This document shows positions 24,751 through 31,724 of a DNA stretch of 64,000 bases, piece by piece; position 1 is the stretch's first letter, and each line of letters opens with the position of its first letter. Origin of the DNA: a virus; IMG/VR virus record IMGVR_UViG_3300008113_000015, positions 62,001 to 126,000 of that record; one strand, written 5' to 3'. The position numbers were made by a program, and so were the translations under genes. A model generated the notes under the pieces. It ran no database searches. It was not told where the DNA came from and was given only the letters and a program-made list of their open reading frames with translations.

Positions 24751-25133
24751 TATTTGTATCCTTTAAAGCTGTTTAAAGGACTTTTAGTTGCCACGAAGTT
24801 GGGTTCTTCACTGGCTGCTGTGCTCACTGGCTTTTTGCCGCCAGGCGTCTTGGTCATTTTTAATGCGGCATCAATCACAGGATCAACATTGTTGTTGAAA
24901 CCCACAATCACAGCATGTTCGCCAAAGGCAGTTTCTGCTGACCACTCTGGGCGAAATTCATTCACATCGTCTGCTGCTTGATCGCTTCTGGCACGAGCCA
25001 TTGCAACACCAAAACGATAGTTTTTATACGGGTCTGACGCACTCAGCCCGGGAAGCACAAATGTGTTCTTCATGGGTTCTTTGGTTTCTGGGGGCAAGTC
25101 AGCCTGCTCAGTGACGAATTCACGTGCTCGCAT
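24750..25133 (-). CDS. MRAxEF-type structural protein (A)
   Basis: A 127-aa protein starting MRAREFVTE and ending SFKGYK. The same start and end occur in the next gene upstream (25133-25498), so they are a paralogous pair with shared terminal tags. The body (YRFGVAMARARSD; AETAFGEHAVIVGFN) is well folded. Proteins of this type recur in virion gene clusters of bacterioplankton T4-like phages; a role in head or tail assembly is inferred. Translation is coupled to the gene upstream (overlapping ATG/stop). Confidence 0.65.
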   Translation of the reverse strand: MRAREFVTEQADLPPETKEPMKNTFVLPGLSASDPYKNYRFGVAMARARSDQAADDVNEFRPEWSAETAFGEHAVIVGFNNNVDPVIDAALKMTKTPGGKKPVSTAASEEPNFVATKSPLNSFKGYK

Positions 25134-25498
25134 CAGTAGCCTTTGAAGCCTTGCACGGGGCTTTGAGTGTTGGTACTAGCTAGTTCTTCACTGTCAAGGT
25201 CGCCTGAATTTAGGTCGGTATATTCAGCACCAGCTGCTTTGAATGCCTGTTTCAGCATGTCGTGTTCAACTCTGGTGTATGGATAGGCACCACGTTTTTT
25301 TCCTATCCAACTTTTTTCATCCATATCCAGTATATCGCCTGATCCGTCAGCCATGGCCACTGCCATCATCACACGATTCAGAGTGTAGTCACTGTTGGCA
25401 CGTTCGCCGTCACTGAACAGGGTCAACCCTACAGTGGCAGCTTGACGACGTTTTCCAATCTTGCCGTCTCGCTCAGTGATAAACTCTTGTGCTCGCAT
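25133..25498 (-). CDS. MRAxEF-type structural protein (B)
   Basis: A 121-aa protein starting MRAQEFITE and ending VQGFKGY, paralogous in layout to 24750-25133. The middle (NRVMMAVAMADGSGDIL, DEKSWIGKKRGAYPYT, EHDMLKQAFKAAGAEY) is characteristic of this phage family. The short N-terminal helix plus C-terminal FKGY may be a targeting or assembly tag; the 653-aa protein nearby ends in a similar WRAYKG. Function unknown. Confidence 0.65.
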   Translation of the reverse strand: MRAQEFITERDGKIGKRRQAATVGLTLFSDGERANSDYTLNRVMMAVAMADGSGDILDMDEKSWIGKKRGAYPYTRVEHDMLKQAFKAAGAEYTDLNSGDLDSEELASTNTQSPVQGFKGY

Positions 25499-25788
25499 TA
25501 GCTGCCTGCGCCGATCACACCTGCTGTAGCAGAGCTTGCTGTGCCCAGTTCTAGTGCAGTAAAAGGTGTTCCAGTCACAGTGACTCGATTGCCTGCGCCA
25601 GCATACACTTCAAACACAGTGTTTGCAGGTATGGCGATTGGTGCACTATAAATGTTGCCTGCTGCCGCAGCACTACCCAGCGACACTGCAAACGACTGAT
25701 AAGTTACAGCATTGGCTGCTGTGGAAATTTGCAGCTTGTCAGTGTAGACCACAGCATTGGCCAAACTGGTGTATACATTGGCTGGCAT
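25498..25788 (-). CDS. Small virion decoration-like protein
   Basis: A 96-aa protein rich in Ala, Val, Thr and Gly with alternating beta pattern (NAVTYQSFAVSLGSA, IPANTVFEVYAGAGNRVTVTG), like small beta-sandwich decoration or fibre-tip proteins. It has no Cys and few charges. Its ATG overlaps the stop of the 56-aa gene (TAATG). The composition resembles the 110-aa protein at 50175. Role inferred from composition and position in the virion cluster. Confidence 0.6.
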   Translation of the reverse strand: MPANVYTSLANAVVYTDKLQISTAANAVTYQSFAVSLGSAAAAGNIYSAPIAIPANTVFEVYAGAGNRVTVTGTPFTALELGTASSATAGVIGAGS

Positions 25789-25958
25789 TATTTGGCATCC
25801 TTGTTGGGTTGTGACACCACAGGTTGGTACAACTCACGAGTTTGGTACAGCACGCCTGGTATTTCCACAGGTGTTTGACGTCCTGTTTGTGGTGCTGGAG
25901 CATGTGGATTCAACACTGGCACAGTGGTCAATACTGATTCTTTAAGAATTTTACTCAT
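25788..25958 (-). CDS. Pro-rich 56-aa protein
   Basis: A short reading frame from ATG 25958 to TAA 25788-25790. It begins MSKILKESVLTTVPVLNP, then is Pro/Gln/Val-rich and extended (APAPQTGRQTPVEIPGVLYQ) and ends QPNKDAK. An AAGGATAATATC ribosome site precedes it, and its stop overlaps the next start, so it fits the tightly packed gene run. Likely an unfolded linker-type virion protein. No family recognised; it is below the usual length cut-off. Confidence 0.6.
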   Translation of the reverse strand: MSKILKESVLTTVPVLNPHAPAPQTGRQTPVEIPGVLYQTRELYQPVVSQPNKDAK

Positions 25959-25962
25959 GATA

Positions 25963-27924
25963 TTATCCTTTGTATGCTCGCCATTGGTTAGTTAAACCAA
26001 AAATGCTTTCTTGAACTTTTTCCATGTCACCATCACCGTCGAGGTCAGCTTCTTTTTTACCAGCAGCACGGGCCTTGGCTAAGTTACCAGTAAACTTGTT
26101 GCCTTCTTCTACATCATCTTCGTCGACTTTTTTGGCTTCTTTGATTCCGGCCATTTCCATCATGCGTTTGATAGCATCTTCTTCGGCTTCAGCATAGCTG
26201 TGTTGACGATCATCTTGACTGGCCAACACAGGAACTGTGCTTTGTCCTGTTGACTTGGGGCCATTCAAGCCGCCACTGTATTCTAATGCATTGCCTTCTT
26301 CAGTGTTGGTAGGATAGTCAGGTTGATTCATATCAACTTCGTCTACTTTTTCGTCGCTGCAACCGCAGCCTGGTTGACCGCAACCGCAGGCTGACTTATA
26401 GCCACCGCCACCATAGCCTTCGCTGTCGTTGCCGCCAAGACCTGCATTTTTCAACAGTTCTGCTAACTTGACTGCATCATCGTCACTGGCAGTAATGGTC
26501 AAACTTTTACCGCCTTCGGTGCTGTTGCTCATGTTAATACTCATGCTTTCGTTGAGCGTAGCGTCAAGGCGACTCATGCTTTCAGCAATCATTTCTTCAA
26601 GATCGCGGTTCATGCTGTCATAGATGCCTTTGCCATAGCTGAAACCACTGCTTGCGGTAGGTGTACCCGAGCCGCCGGCTTCTTCAGTTTTTTCTTTCTT
26701 CTTGGGAGCCTTCTCAGGCAAGCCTTTGTGCTTGGTAGCAGCAAAGTCTTCTGCGTCTTTCTTGCCCATGCTCTTGGCAACTTTAGCAACTTCTTTGCTC
26801 GGGGCTTTTTCGCCCTTTTGCGTTGCATGGACCATGCCCATGAACTTTTGTTGCTTTTTGCTTACAGCTTTTTCGTCAAGCTCTTCTTCTCTAACTTGTG
26901 CGTCACCTGATTGTTGATTTTTAATCAGGGTCATTGCTGCATACAACACAGACTCTAACCGGCTAGCAAAACCTTGTGGGAATTCGCCGCCGCGCTGTGC
27001 TTGCTTTGCCGCTGCACGAATATCAGCAAGGTCGTCATAAATTTGTTGTGCTTGACCATGATCAGCACCTTCTTTGGCCATTTTACGACCACCTTTGTGC
27101 TTGGTAGCCTTGGCTGTTACACGCTCAGGAGCCTTGGGTGCGCCTTTGGGACGTCCACGACCGCGTTTCTCTAACTTGTTGCCTTCGTCATCGGTTTCAC
27201 TTCCAACGCTCATGCCTTGATCGTCTACTCGTCGTGTGACTTTGCGACCTGTAGCGGTGTGTTCAATATCGTGCTTGTGACCTCGCTCGACACTGCCAAC
27301 TTTTGGTTTGTCAGCACGTGGTTTTTTCCAGGACGTGAATGGATTGTTATCATCGTCTTCGCTGGCAACAACTTGTTTCTTGCCACCTAATGCTTGCTTC
27401 ATTGCTTCAGCGGCCACGTCGCCTAGCATTTCGTCAACTTCTTTTTTGGCACCGGCAATCTTGTCAGCAAAAGTGATCTTGTCTCGGGGCTCAGCCAGTG
27501 CAGCAAAGCTCTTGGCTTTCTCTGGGCTCATCTTTTCTTTGAGTGGGTGCTGTTGTCCTAGACGTTGTTGAGCACGTTTCAGGCCTTCGGGACTGGTAGG
27601 ACTCTGTGTGCGTTCTTTTTCAAGATCTTGTAAGGTCATTTTGTTACCAGGACGCTTCACAGCAGGGATCTGACTCTTGTCTGGACCTGCTTGATAAGCA
27701 CCTTCGTCTACTTCGTTATCATACTTGTCGTACTTTTTACGCACAGGGTCCAAGGCCTTGCCTTCACGCCCGGCCTTGGCCAAGGCCTCCATGCCTTCTT
27801 TACCGTACTTTTCGTAGCCCTTGGCAGCACGGCTCATGTCACGCTCATTGAGTTGACCATGTGTAACACTGGGCAAATCGCGAATGGCGTTTAGTTTGTT
27901 GTTTAAGTTGTAAAAGAAACTCAT
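25963..27924 (-). CDS. 653-aa charged protein with AT-hook-like motif, probable virion/internal protein
   Basis: It starts MSFFYNLNNKLNAIRDLP, then becomes very charged and Lys/Glu/Asp-rich. A motif KRGRGRPKGAPKAP near residue 250 matches the AT-hook core (GRP flanked by basic residues) used for minor-groove DNA binding. Near 525 a cysteine cluster (ACGCGQPGCGC) could bind metal. Helices LAELLKNAGLGG and MMEMAGIKEAK resemble LxxAGL segments of other virion proteins here. The DNA-binding-like, disordered makeup fits an internal head or DNA-associated protein. AGAGGA precedes ATG 27924. Confidence 0.65.
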   Translation of the reverse strand: MSFFYNLNNKLNAIRDLPSVTHGQLNERDMSRAAKGYEKYGKEGMEALAKAGREGKALDPVRKKYDKYDNEVDEGAYQAGPDKSQIPAVKRPGNKMTLQDLEKERTQSPTSPEGLKRAQQRLGQQHPLKEKMSPEKAKSFAALAEPRDKITFADKIAGAKKEVDEMLGDVAAEAMKQALGGKKQVVASEDDDNNPFTSWKKPRADKPKVGSVERGHKHDIEHTATGRKVTRRVDDQGMSVGSETDDEGNKLEKRGRGRPKGAPKAPERVTAKATKHKGGRKMAKEGADHGQAQQIYDDLADIRAAAKQAQRGGEFPQGFASRLESVLYAAMTLIKNQQSGDAQVREEELDEKAVSKKQQKFMGMVHATQKGEKAPSKEVAKVAKSMGKKDAEDFAATKHKGLPEKAPKKKEKTEEAGGSGTPTASSGFSYGKGIYDSMNRDLEEMIAESMSRLDATLNESMSINMSNSTEGGKSLTITASDDDAVKLAELLKNAGLGGNDSEGYGGGGYKSACGCGQPGCGCSDEKVDEVDMNQPDYPTNTEEGNALEYSGGLNGPKSTGQSTVPVLASQDDRQHSYAEAEEDAIKRMMEMAGIKEAKKVDEDDVEEGNKFTGNLAKARAAGKKEADLDGDGDMEKVQESIFGLTNQWRAYKG

Positions 27925-27928
27925 TGTA

Positions 27929-28537
27929 TTATCCTCTTGGGTTTGCGCCAGTTGCTGGCTTGGGTGAACGTTTGATGTTGGTCATAGGGCTCTTTACACC
28001 CTGTGGCAACTCATTGGTGGTCTTAGCTGGAGGAGTTTTTCCGCCAGCAATGGTAAACTTGGTGCGATATGCATTTTTCAGCACAGCATGGTCATATGGG
28101 CCAGTTGCATAGTCTTTCTTGAGAGCACGCTGAACTGCGTCATCTTTGGGATATTCAGGATCGTCTAGCAGATTTTTGTTCTGATCCACAATCTTCTTGT
28201 TTTCGTCGTCGAGGCTTTGTTCATAGGCATCGGTGTTCATCACAATACGATTGGGATCCATGCCCAGCAACTGTGCCAACTGCTTGATCTGCGGCTCGAT
28301 AGCTGGATAGCGAAACTCCACATCCACAATGGTCAGCGGCTGATTGGGGAAGGCCGGGAAGTCTGGAATGTTTTTACGCACAGGTGTAGTCTTGGGCGAG
28401 CCCATCTTGGCTACATCAAACTGCGACATCTTTGACTCAAGGTCTTTGATAAAGCCTGCGGGCACGTCGCCAACTATCTTGATACGATATTGGTATGTGC
28501 GTTCACTTTCGGCCAGGTATTTTGCAAATGGTTTCAT
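27929..28537 (-). CDS. Conserved-type structural protein, unrecognised (202 aa)
   Basis: A 202-aa protein MKPFAKYLAESERTYQYRIKIVG... with an alpha/beta N-terminal half (YRIKIVGDVPAGFIKDLESKM; LTIVDVEFRYPAIEPQI) that looks like a ferredoxin-type fold, an acidic middle (SLDDENKKIVDQNKNLLDD) and a basic Pro-rich tail. No family named. It lies between the small terminase and the 653-aa gene with 4 nt spacing, so it is in the head/packaging unit. A late-type AATAAATA element lies 17 nt upstream of ATG 28537. Confidence 0.62.
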   Translation of the reverse strand: MKPFAKYLAESERTYQYRIKIVGDVPAGFIKDLESKMSQFDVAKMGSPKTTPVRKNIPDFPAFPNQPLTIVDVEFRYPAIEPQIKQLAQLLGMDPNRIVMNTDAYEQSLDDENKKIVDQNKNLLDDPEYPKDDAVQRALKKDYATGPYDHAVLKNAYRTKFTIAGGKTPPAKTTNELPQGVKSPMTNIKRSPKPATGANPRG

Positions 28538-28554
28538 GTCAGTGTCCTATTGTA

Positions 28555-28562
28555 TATTTATT
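28555..28562 (-). promoter_or_regulatory. Late-type element AATAAATA, 17 nt before ATG
   Basis: Minus strand AATAAATA overlapping the gp16 stop, 17 nt before ATG 28537. AGGACA in the leader could act as a weak ribosome site. Confidence 0.5.
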
Positions 28563-29052
28563 CTTTTGCTGCGTTTTGGTCTTTGCCTTTAAGCAAACGC
28601 TCTAGCAAATCATTGCGGCTCAAAACCATGCCTTGTGCAGTTTGTGTAACGCCTGCATTGGGGTCTTCGGGCCGGCTTTGGTCCAATTTTGCTTTTTTAA
28701 GTTGCAAGTCAATCATTTTGAGTTTTTTGTCTAGCTTGGCTGTTTTGGCTGTGATTGCATGGCCTAACATGTTTGAAGCTACACTGAAGATTTCGCTGGC
28801 AAACCTTGAATCAACCTGCATGCCCAGATCCATGAGATCTTTGTAGCTGCCTTTGGCCAGGTCTGCAAGATCGTCCATTTCAGTGTCTGTGGCGTCTAGC
28901 CCGCGCACAGCCGGCAAAGCTTCGTCTATCTTGTCAATGGTTTCATCTAGTGCTGCCAGGATTTCGCGATTGGCTGGCAATGTTGGGATAGCAGAGTCAA
29001 TCTCTTGCTCTGTGGGAGGCAAATCAAAAAGTTCTTCCAGTTTACGAGTCAT
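28558..29052 (-). CDS. terS: Terminase small subunit gp16
   Basis: A 164-aa protein matching T4 gp16 in size (164 aa) and layout: an N-terminal LEELFDLPPTEQEID, a central coiled-coil oligomerisation region (ALDETIDKIDEALP; DTEMDDLADLAKGSYKDLMD; LGHAITAKTAKLDKKLKMID), and a C-terminal segment (LSRNDLLERLLKG). It recognises DNA and regulates gp17. Strikingly, the TATAAATA element lies only 4 nt before the ATG, within a perfect ACCCTAT-TT-ATAGGGT dyad. Confidence 0.85.
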   Translation of the reverse strand: MTRKLEELFDLPPTEQEIDSAIPTLPANREILAALDETIDKIDEALPAVRGLDATDTEMDDLADLAKGSYKDLMDLGMQVDSRFASEIFSVASNMLGHAITAKTAKLDKKLKMIDLQLKKAKLDQSRPEDPNAGVTQTAQGMVLSRNDLLERLLKGKDQNAAKE

Positions 29053-29056
29053 ACCC

Positions 29057-29064
29057 TATTTATA
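29057..29064 (-). promoter_or_regulatory. Late-type element TATAAATA in a dyad, 4 nt before ATG
   Basis: Perfect T4 late consensus TATAAATA inside an inverted repeat (29053-29068), immediately before ATG 29052 of gp16. Transcription from a T4-type late start site would produce an mRNA with no leader. The sequence AGGG between them is a poor Shine-Dalgarno at that distance. Confidence 0.55.
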
Positions 29065-29067
29065 GGG

Positions 29068-29499
29068 TCATCCTCGACCGTTGTGGAACATTTGGTCTTC
29101 TGTGATTACTCTGAATGTGATGCCCTGGCGCTGGCACCATTTTTGGGCTGCCGCCCATTTGGCATAGTTGATGGCTACCACAGCACGGTCTCGGCTGCTC
29201 ATTTTTGACTCAACCACGCTTTGCTTTTTGGGCTTGATTTCCACTAGTTCTGCTCGCATGGTATTGTTGCGAGTGCGATATGTTATCAAGAAATCTGGAA
29301 CATAAATGGTTTGTTTGCCTGTGAGCGGATGTCTGTAAGGTATTTGTATGGCTTCACTAGCCCACTGTAGCACATTGGTATTTGTGTCACAAAATCGCAT
29401 GAAGCTGAGTTCCCACCCTGAACGATATCTAGGCTGCTTGGTGCCTACATACTTGTCAGGATTTTGTATTTGATAAAAACCTTGCGCCCATTTGGTCAT
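29068..29499 (-). CDS. 4: Head-completion nuclease-like protein gp4 (gp50 type)
   Basis: A 143-aa protein matching T4 gp4/gp50 (150 aa). Landmarks: YRSGWELSFMRFCDTN, VLQWASEAIQIPYRHP, TIYVPDFLITY and ELVEIKPKKQ. The E..(x)n..PDF..(x)n..EIKPK pattern is the PD-(D/E)xK nuclease core found in the TnsA-like head-completion proteins. The protein finishes packaged heads before tail joining. It is coupled to the next gene (overlap 29496-29499) and ends next to gp16. Confidence 0.82.
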   Translation of the reverse strand: MTKWAQGFYQIQNPDKYVGTKQPRYRSGWELSFMRFCDTNTNVLQWASEAIQIPYRHPLTGKQTIYVPDFLITYRTRNNTMRAELVEIKPKKQSVVESKMSSRDRAVVAINYAKWAAAQKWCQRQGITFRVITEDQMFHNGRG

Positions 29500-29855
29500 T
29501 GTAACACTGCTCTGGCTGCATTAACATTAGGCGATACCGCTGCACCAACACCCAACAAGGTAGCGCGACTGCGAATAAGATTAAGGTAATAAGCCAAAGT
29601 AACTGTCAACTGTATTCCAGATGCACCTTGAAATGCCTGTAACAGTGTCAGTGCAGATGTACCAGTTTCTTGTGCAACTCTAAACAGTGCACTGGAAAAA
29701 TTACTAGCTGCACGGTCCGTGGTCATTGTACTTCGAAAATACGAATATACCACGTCCCATTCACTGGAAGATATACTGGCTTCGTATTTGTAAAAACGAT
29801 CAAACACTCTAACAGTGAGATCTTGATTGAGATTGGTTTGATTAACAGTTGACAT
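29496..29855 (-). CDS. Unrecognised 119-aa virion-cluster protein
   Basis: A 119-aa protein with an all-helical appearance: VRVFDRFYKYEASISSSEWD, VVYSYFRSTMTTDRAASNF, TSALTLLQAFQGASG, LAYYLNLIRSRATLLGVG. Small helical proteins of this kind sit in the late clusters of related phages, but no function can be assigned. It lies between the gp4-like gene and the tube-like gene; ATG 29855 has no clear Shine-Dalgarno. Confidence 0.6.
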   Translation of the reverse strand: MSTVNQTNLNQDLTVRVFDRFYKYEASISSSEWDVVYSYFRSTMTTDRAASNFSSALFRVAQETGTSALTLLQAFQGASGIQLTVTLAYYLNLIRSRATLLGVGAAVSPNVNAARAVLQ

Positions 29856-29870
29856 AAAATTATTCAGTTA

Positions 29871-31025
29871 TCAAATACCTGGTGGTTGTACACCCGAAGA
29901 CGCTGCTTGTGATGCTCCTGCACCTGTGGTCGGAAAAGACCACCCACCATTGGTGTTAGCAACAGCTCTTACGGCTCCTGGTATAGCGGCCTGTGCTGCC
30001 AGCACTGCACCACGTTTTACTTCATTGGAAAGTGTTTGTCCAATGTTGACATTTTTCAAGGTATTGTAAGCTGTGCCTGCTTTTTGTGTTGCACCTATCA
30101 GTCCCAATACAGATCCTGACTGCAAGTCTTGGAATATGCCGCCGGCTGCATCCAGGAGACCACCTTGGCCGAGAATGGTCTGAGTTGACCCTGGTCGAGA
30201 AATAGGACTAGTCTTGGTGTCGTAGTGTGTAGGATCTGCAAATCCTGGTGCTTGTTTGTTAGGAGCACCTTGAAAGTATTTCACAGTTTCGTAGGCAATG
30301 GTCATCGAATTCTGCATGGTGCCATTGCCTTGACTGTAGTCATAGGTATCATGACTCCAATTAGTAATCAACGGATTGATCAATACATATTCTGCGTATT
30401 TCTGCTGGTAATCAAATCCAAAAATTCTAATGTCTTTGAAGAATGGAGGTTTGCCCGATCCACCTGCAACACCATCGCTGATGGCTTCGCCGATATAGCC
30501 CCAGTCGTTGACTATACGATCGTTGTTGTAAATGTCGCGACTGTTGTAGCCAAATCCAGTGGTACGATTACCTTGGGCACCAATACTGCCGTTGGTGTTG
30601 TTCGCTGCACCATACTGCTGAGTAGGATCTTTGTAGTAGTAACTGTAGTAGTTGTACCACAAGTTACGCATCAGATCTCCGCCGTCATCATGGAATGTGA
30701 TGTTGATGGGTTCATAGTTGATCTTGGTTTGTACAATGCGTTTGCGATTGTACTGATTGAGTGTTTCGGTTTGAACAGCATACTTGGGCAGGTCAACAGT
30801 TTTTACCACGTAACTGATATTGTTGACATCAGTTACTCCCAATGCTCCGCGCAGTGATGGAATTTCTGCGGTGTTAATAGAAAAAGCCACGTGGAATAAA
30901 AACTTAAACCGTGGCTTTAATTCATATCCGTCAGTTCTAAATACTTTGGCTGCGTGAGTGTAATCACGCAGCGTATCAGTACCAAAAAAACCTTTAAGGA
31001 AGTCCTGTCCCCAGGTAGCTGGCAT
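29871..31025 (-). CDS. Tail-tube-fold baseplate protein (gp54/gp48-like)
   Basis: A 384-aa protein immediately downstream of gp19 and overlapping its stop. It shares the gp19-type features YELKPRFKFLFHVAF, TVDLPKYAVQTETLNQYNRKR and MTIAYETVKYF, typical of tail-tube-fold proteins. T4 gp54 (320 aa) starts tube polymerisation on the baseplate hub and gp48 (364 aa) caps it; size and neighbour suggest this class, but I cannot tell which. A Tyr/Asn-rich insert (NYYSYYYKDPTQQYGAAN) and an Ala/Gly/Gln-rich tail add length. Confidence 0.68.
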   Translation of the reverse strand: MPATWGQDFLKGFFGTDTLRDYTHAAKVFRTDGYELKPRFKFLFHVAFSINTAEIPSLRGALGVTDVNNISYVVKTVDLPKYAVQTETLNQYNRKRIVQTKINYEPINITFHDDGGDLMRNLWYNYYSYYYKDPTQQYGAANNTNGSIGAQGNRTTGFGYNSRDIYNNDRIVNDWGYIGEAISDGVAGGSGKPPFFKDIRIFGFDYQQKYAEYVLINPLITNWSHDTYDYSQGNGTMQNSMTIAYETVKYFQGAPNKQAPGFADPTHYDTKTSPISRPGSTQTILGQGGLLDAAGGIFQDLQSGSVLGLIGATQKAGTAYNTLKNVNIGQTLSNEVKRGAVLAAQAAIPGAVRAVANTNGGWSFPTTGAGASQAASSGVQPPGI

Positions 31026-31660
31026 TAGACGCTCCCGCCACCAGCACCTGTTACAACGTCGCCTAGAGTTCTTGCAAGGCCTGTAGCAACACCAACACCA
31101 TAAGGAATCTGGTTGGCATTATCAAACGCAATGGTCATGTTGATTGTCACCGGTGCCGACTCACCATAGTTCATGGCACCATAATCAGCGCTCTTGAGAT
31201 AGCAACCATACAATTCCCAGGTCTCTAGCACGTTAGGCTGTTCGGCTCCGTTGCCGCCGTCTAGGATTTCGAAACGAGTCAAGAACTTGTAATCGATACC
31301 AGAACTTGCTGAAGCCATTTCCAAGAAGTCCATTTGCTTTTGTATCTGCTCACCAACCAAGCGACTGACTTGTCCCGAGGCGTCGTCTCGGATTTCACAA
31401 GTGGTATCTGCCCAGGTATGCTTGCCTGCCAACTTCAGTGTTGAGTTGTAGATAGGCAATGTGATTTCTTCAAAGCTCAAGTTGGGACGAGCAAAACTCA
31501 TCACTTGTTTGGTTAATTCTGTACGAGGGGTTGACACTCCGAAATTTTCAAACATCACGCGGAAGCGATATTTGAGTTTGGGCATCAGCAAACCTTGAGT
31601 ACTTGAACTCTGATCGCTGGCCAACGGTACTGTCATTCTCTGTAATGATGAAACTGCCAT
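31025..31660 (-). CDS. 19: Tail tube protein gp19
   Basis: A 211-aa protein; T4 gp19 is 163 aa. Landmarks are the N-terminal LLMPKLKYRFRVMFENFG, the tube strand LTKQVMSFARPNLSFEEI, and the C-terminal NYGESAPVTINMTIAFDNANQ. It polymerises as hexameric rings forming the inner tail tube inside gp18. AGGAG lies 8 nt before ATG 31660, 21 nt downstream of a GGTAAATA late element. It follows gp18 after a strong hairpin. Confidence 0.9.
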   Translation of the reverse strand: MAVSSLQRMTVPLASDQSSSTQGLLMPKLKYRFRVMFENFGVSTPRTELTKQVMSFARPNLSFEEITLPIYNSTLKLAGKHTWADTTCEIRDDASGQVSRLVGEQIQKQMDFLEMASASSGIDYKFLTRFEILDGGNGAEQPNVLETWELYGCYLKSADYGAMNYGESAPVTINMTIAFDNANQIPYGVGVATGLARTLGDVVTGAGGGSV

Positions 31661-31681
31661 TTTTTATATCTCCTATGTCTT

Positions 31682-31689
31682 TATTTACC
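31682..31689 (-). promoter_or_regulatory. Late-type element GGTAAATA upstream of gp19
   Basis: Minus strand GGTAAATA, 21 nt before the gp19 ATG, with the ribosome site AGGAG in between. The same GGTAAATA form precedes the genes at 37407 and 58529. Confidence 0.6.
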
Positions 31690-31691
31690 TT

Positions 31692-31722
31692 AACTGGGGG
31701 GTTAAAAATTAACCCCCCAGTT
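31692..31722 (-). terminator. Strong hairpin between gp18 and gp19
   Basis: A perfect 14-bp stem with a 3-nt loop: core CTGGGGGGTTAA (31694-31705) pairs with TTAACCCCCCAG (31709-31720), and two A-T pairs extend it. It lies 2 nt after the gp18 stop. No clean U tract follows on the minus strand (TAAGGTAA), so it may act as an mRNA end-protection or pause element rather than a full terminator, limiting read-through into gp19. Confidence 0.75.
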
Positions 31723-31724
31723 TA

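Noticed and set aside
31692-31722. Calling the gp18-gp19 hairpin a certain intrinsic terminator
   Set aside because: The stem is very strong but lacks a U tract on the minus strand, so it is listed as terminator-like, with pausing or mRNA protection equally possible.
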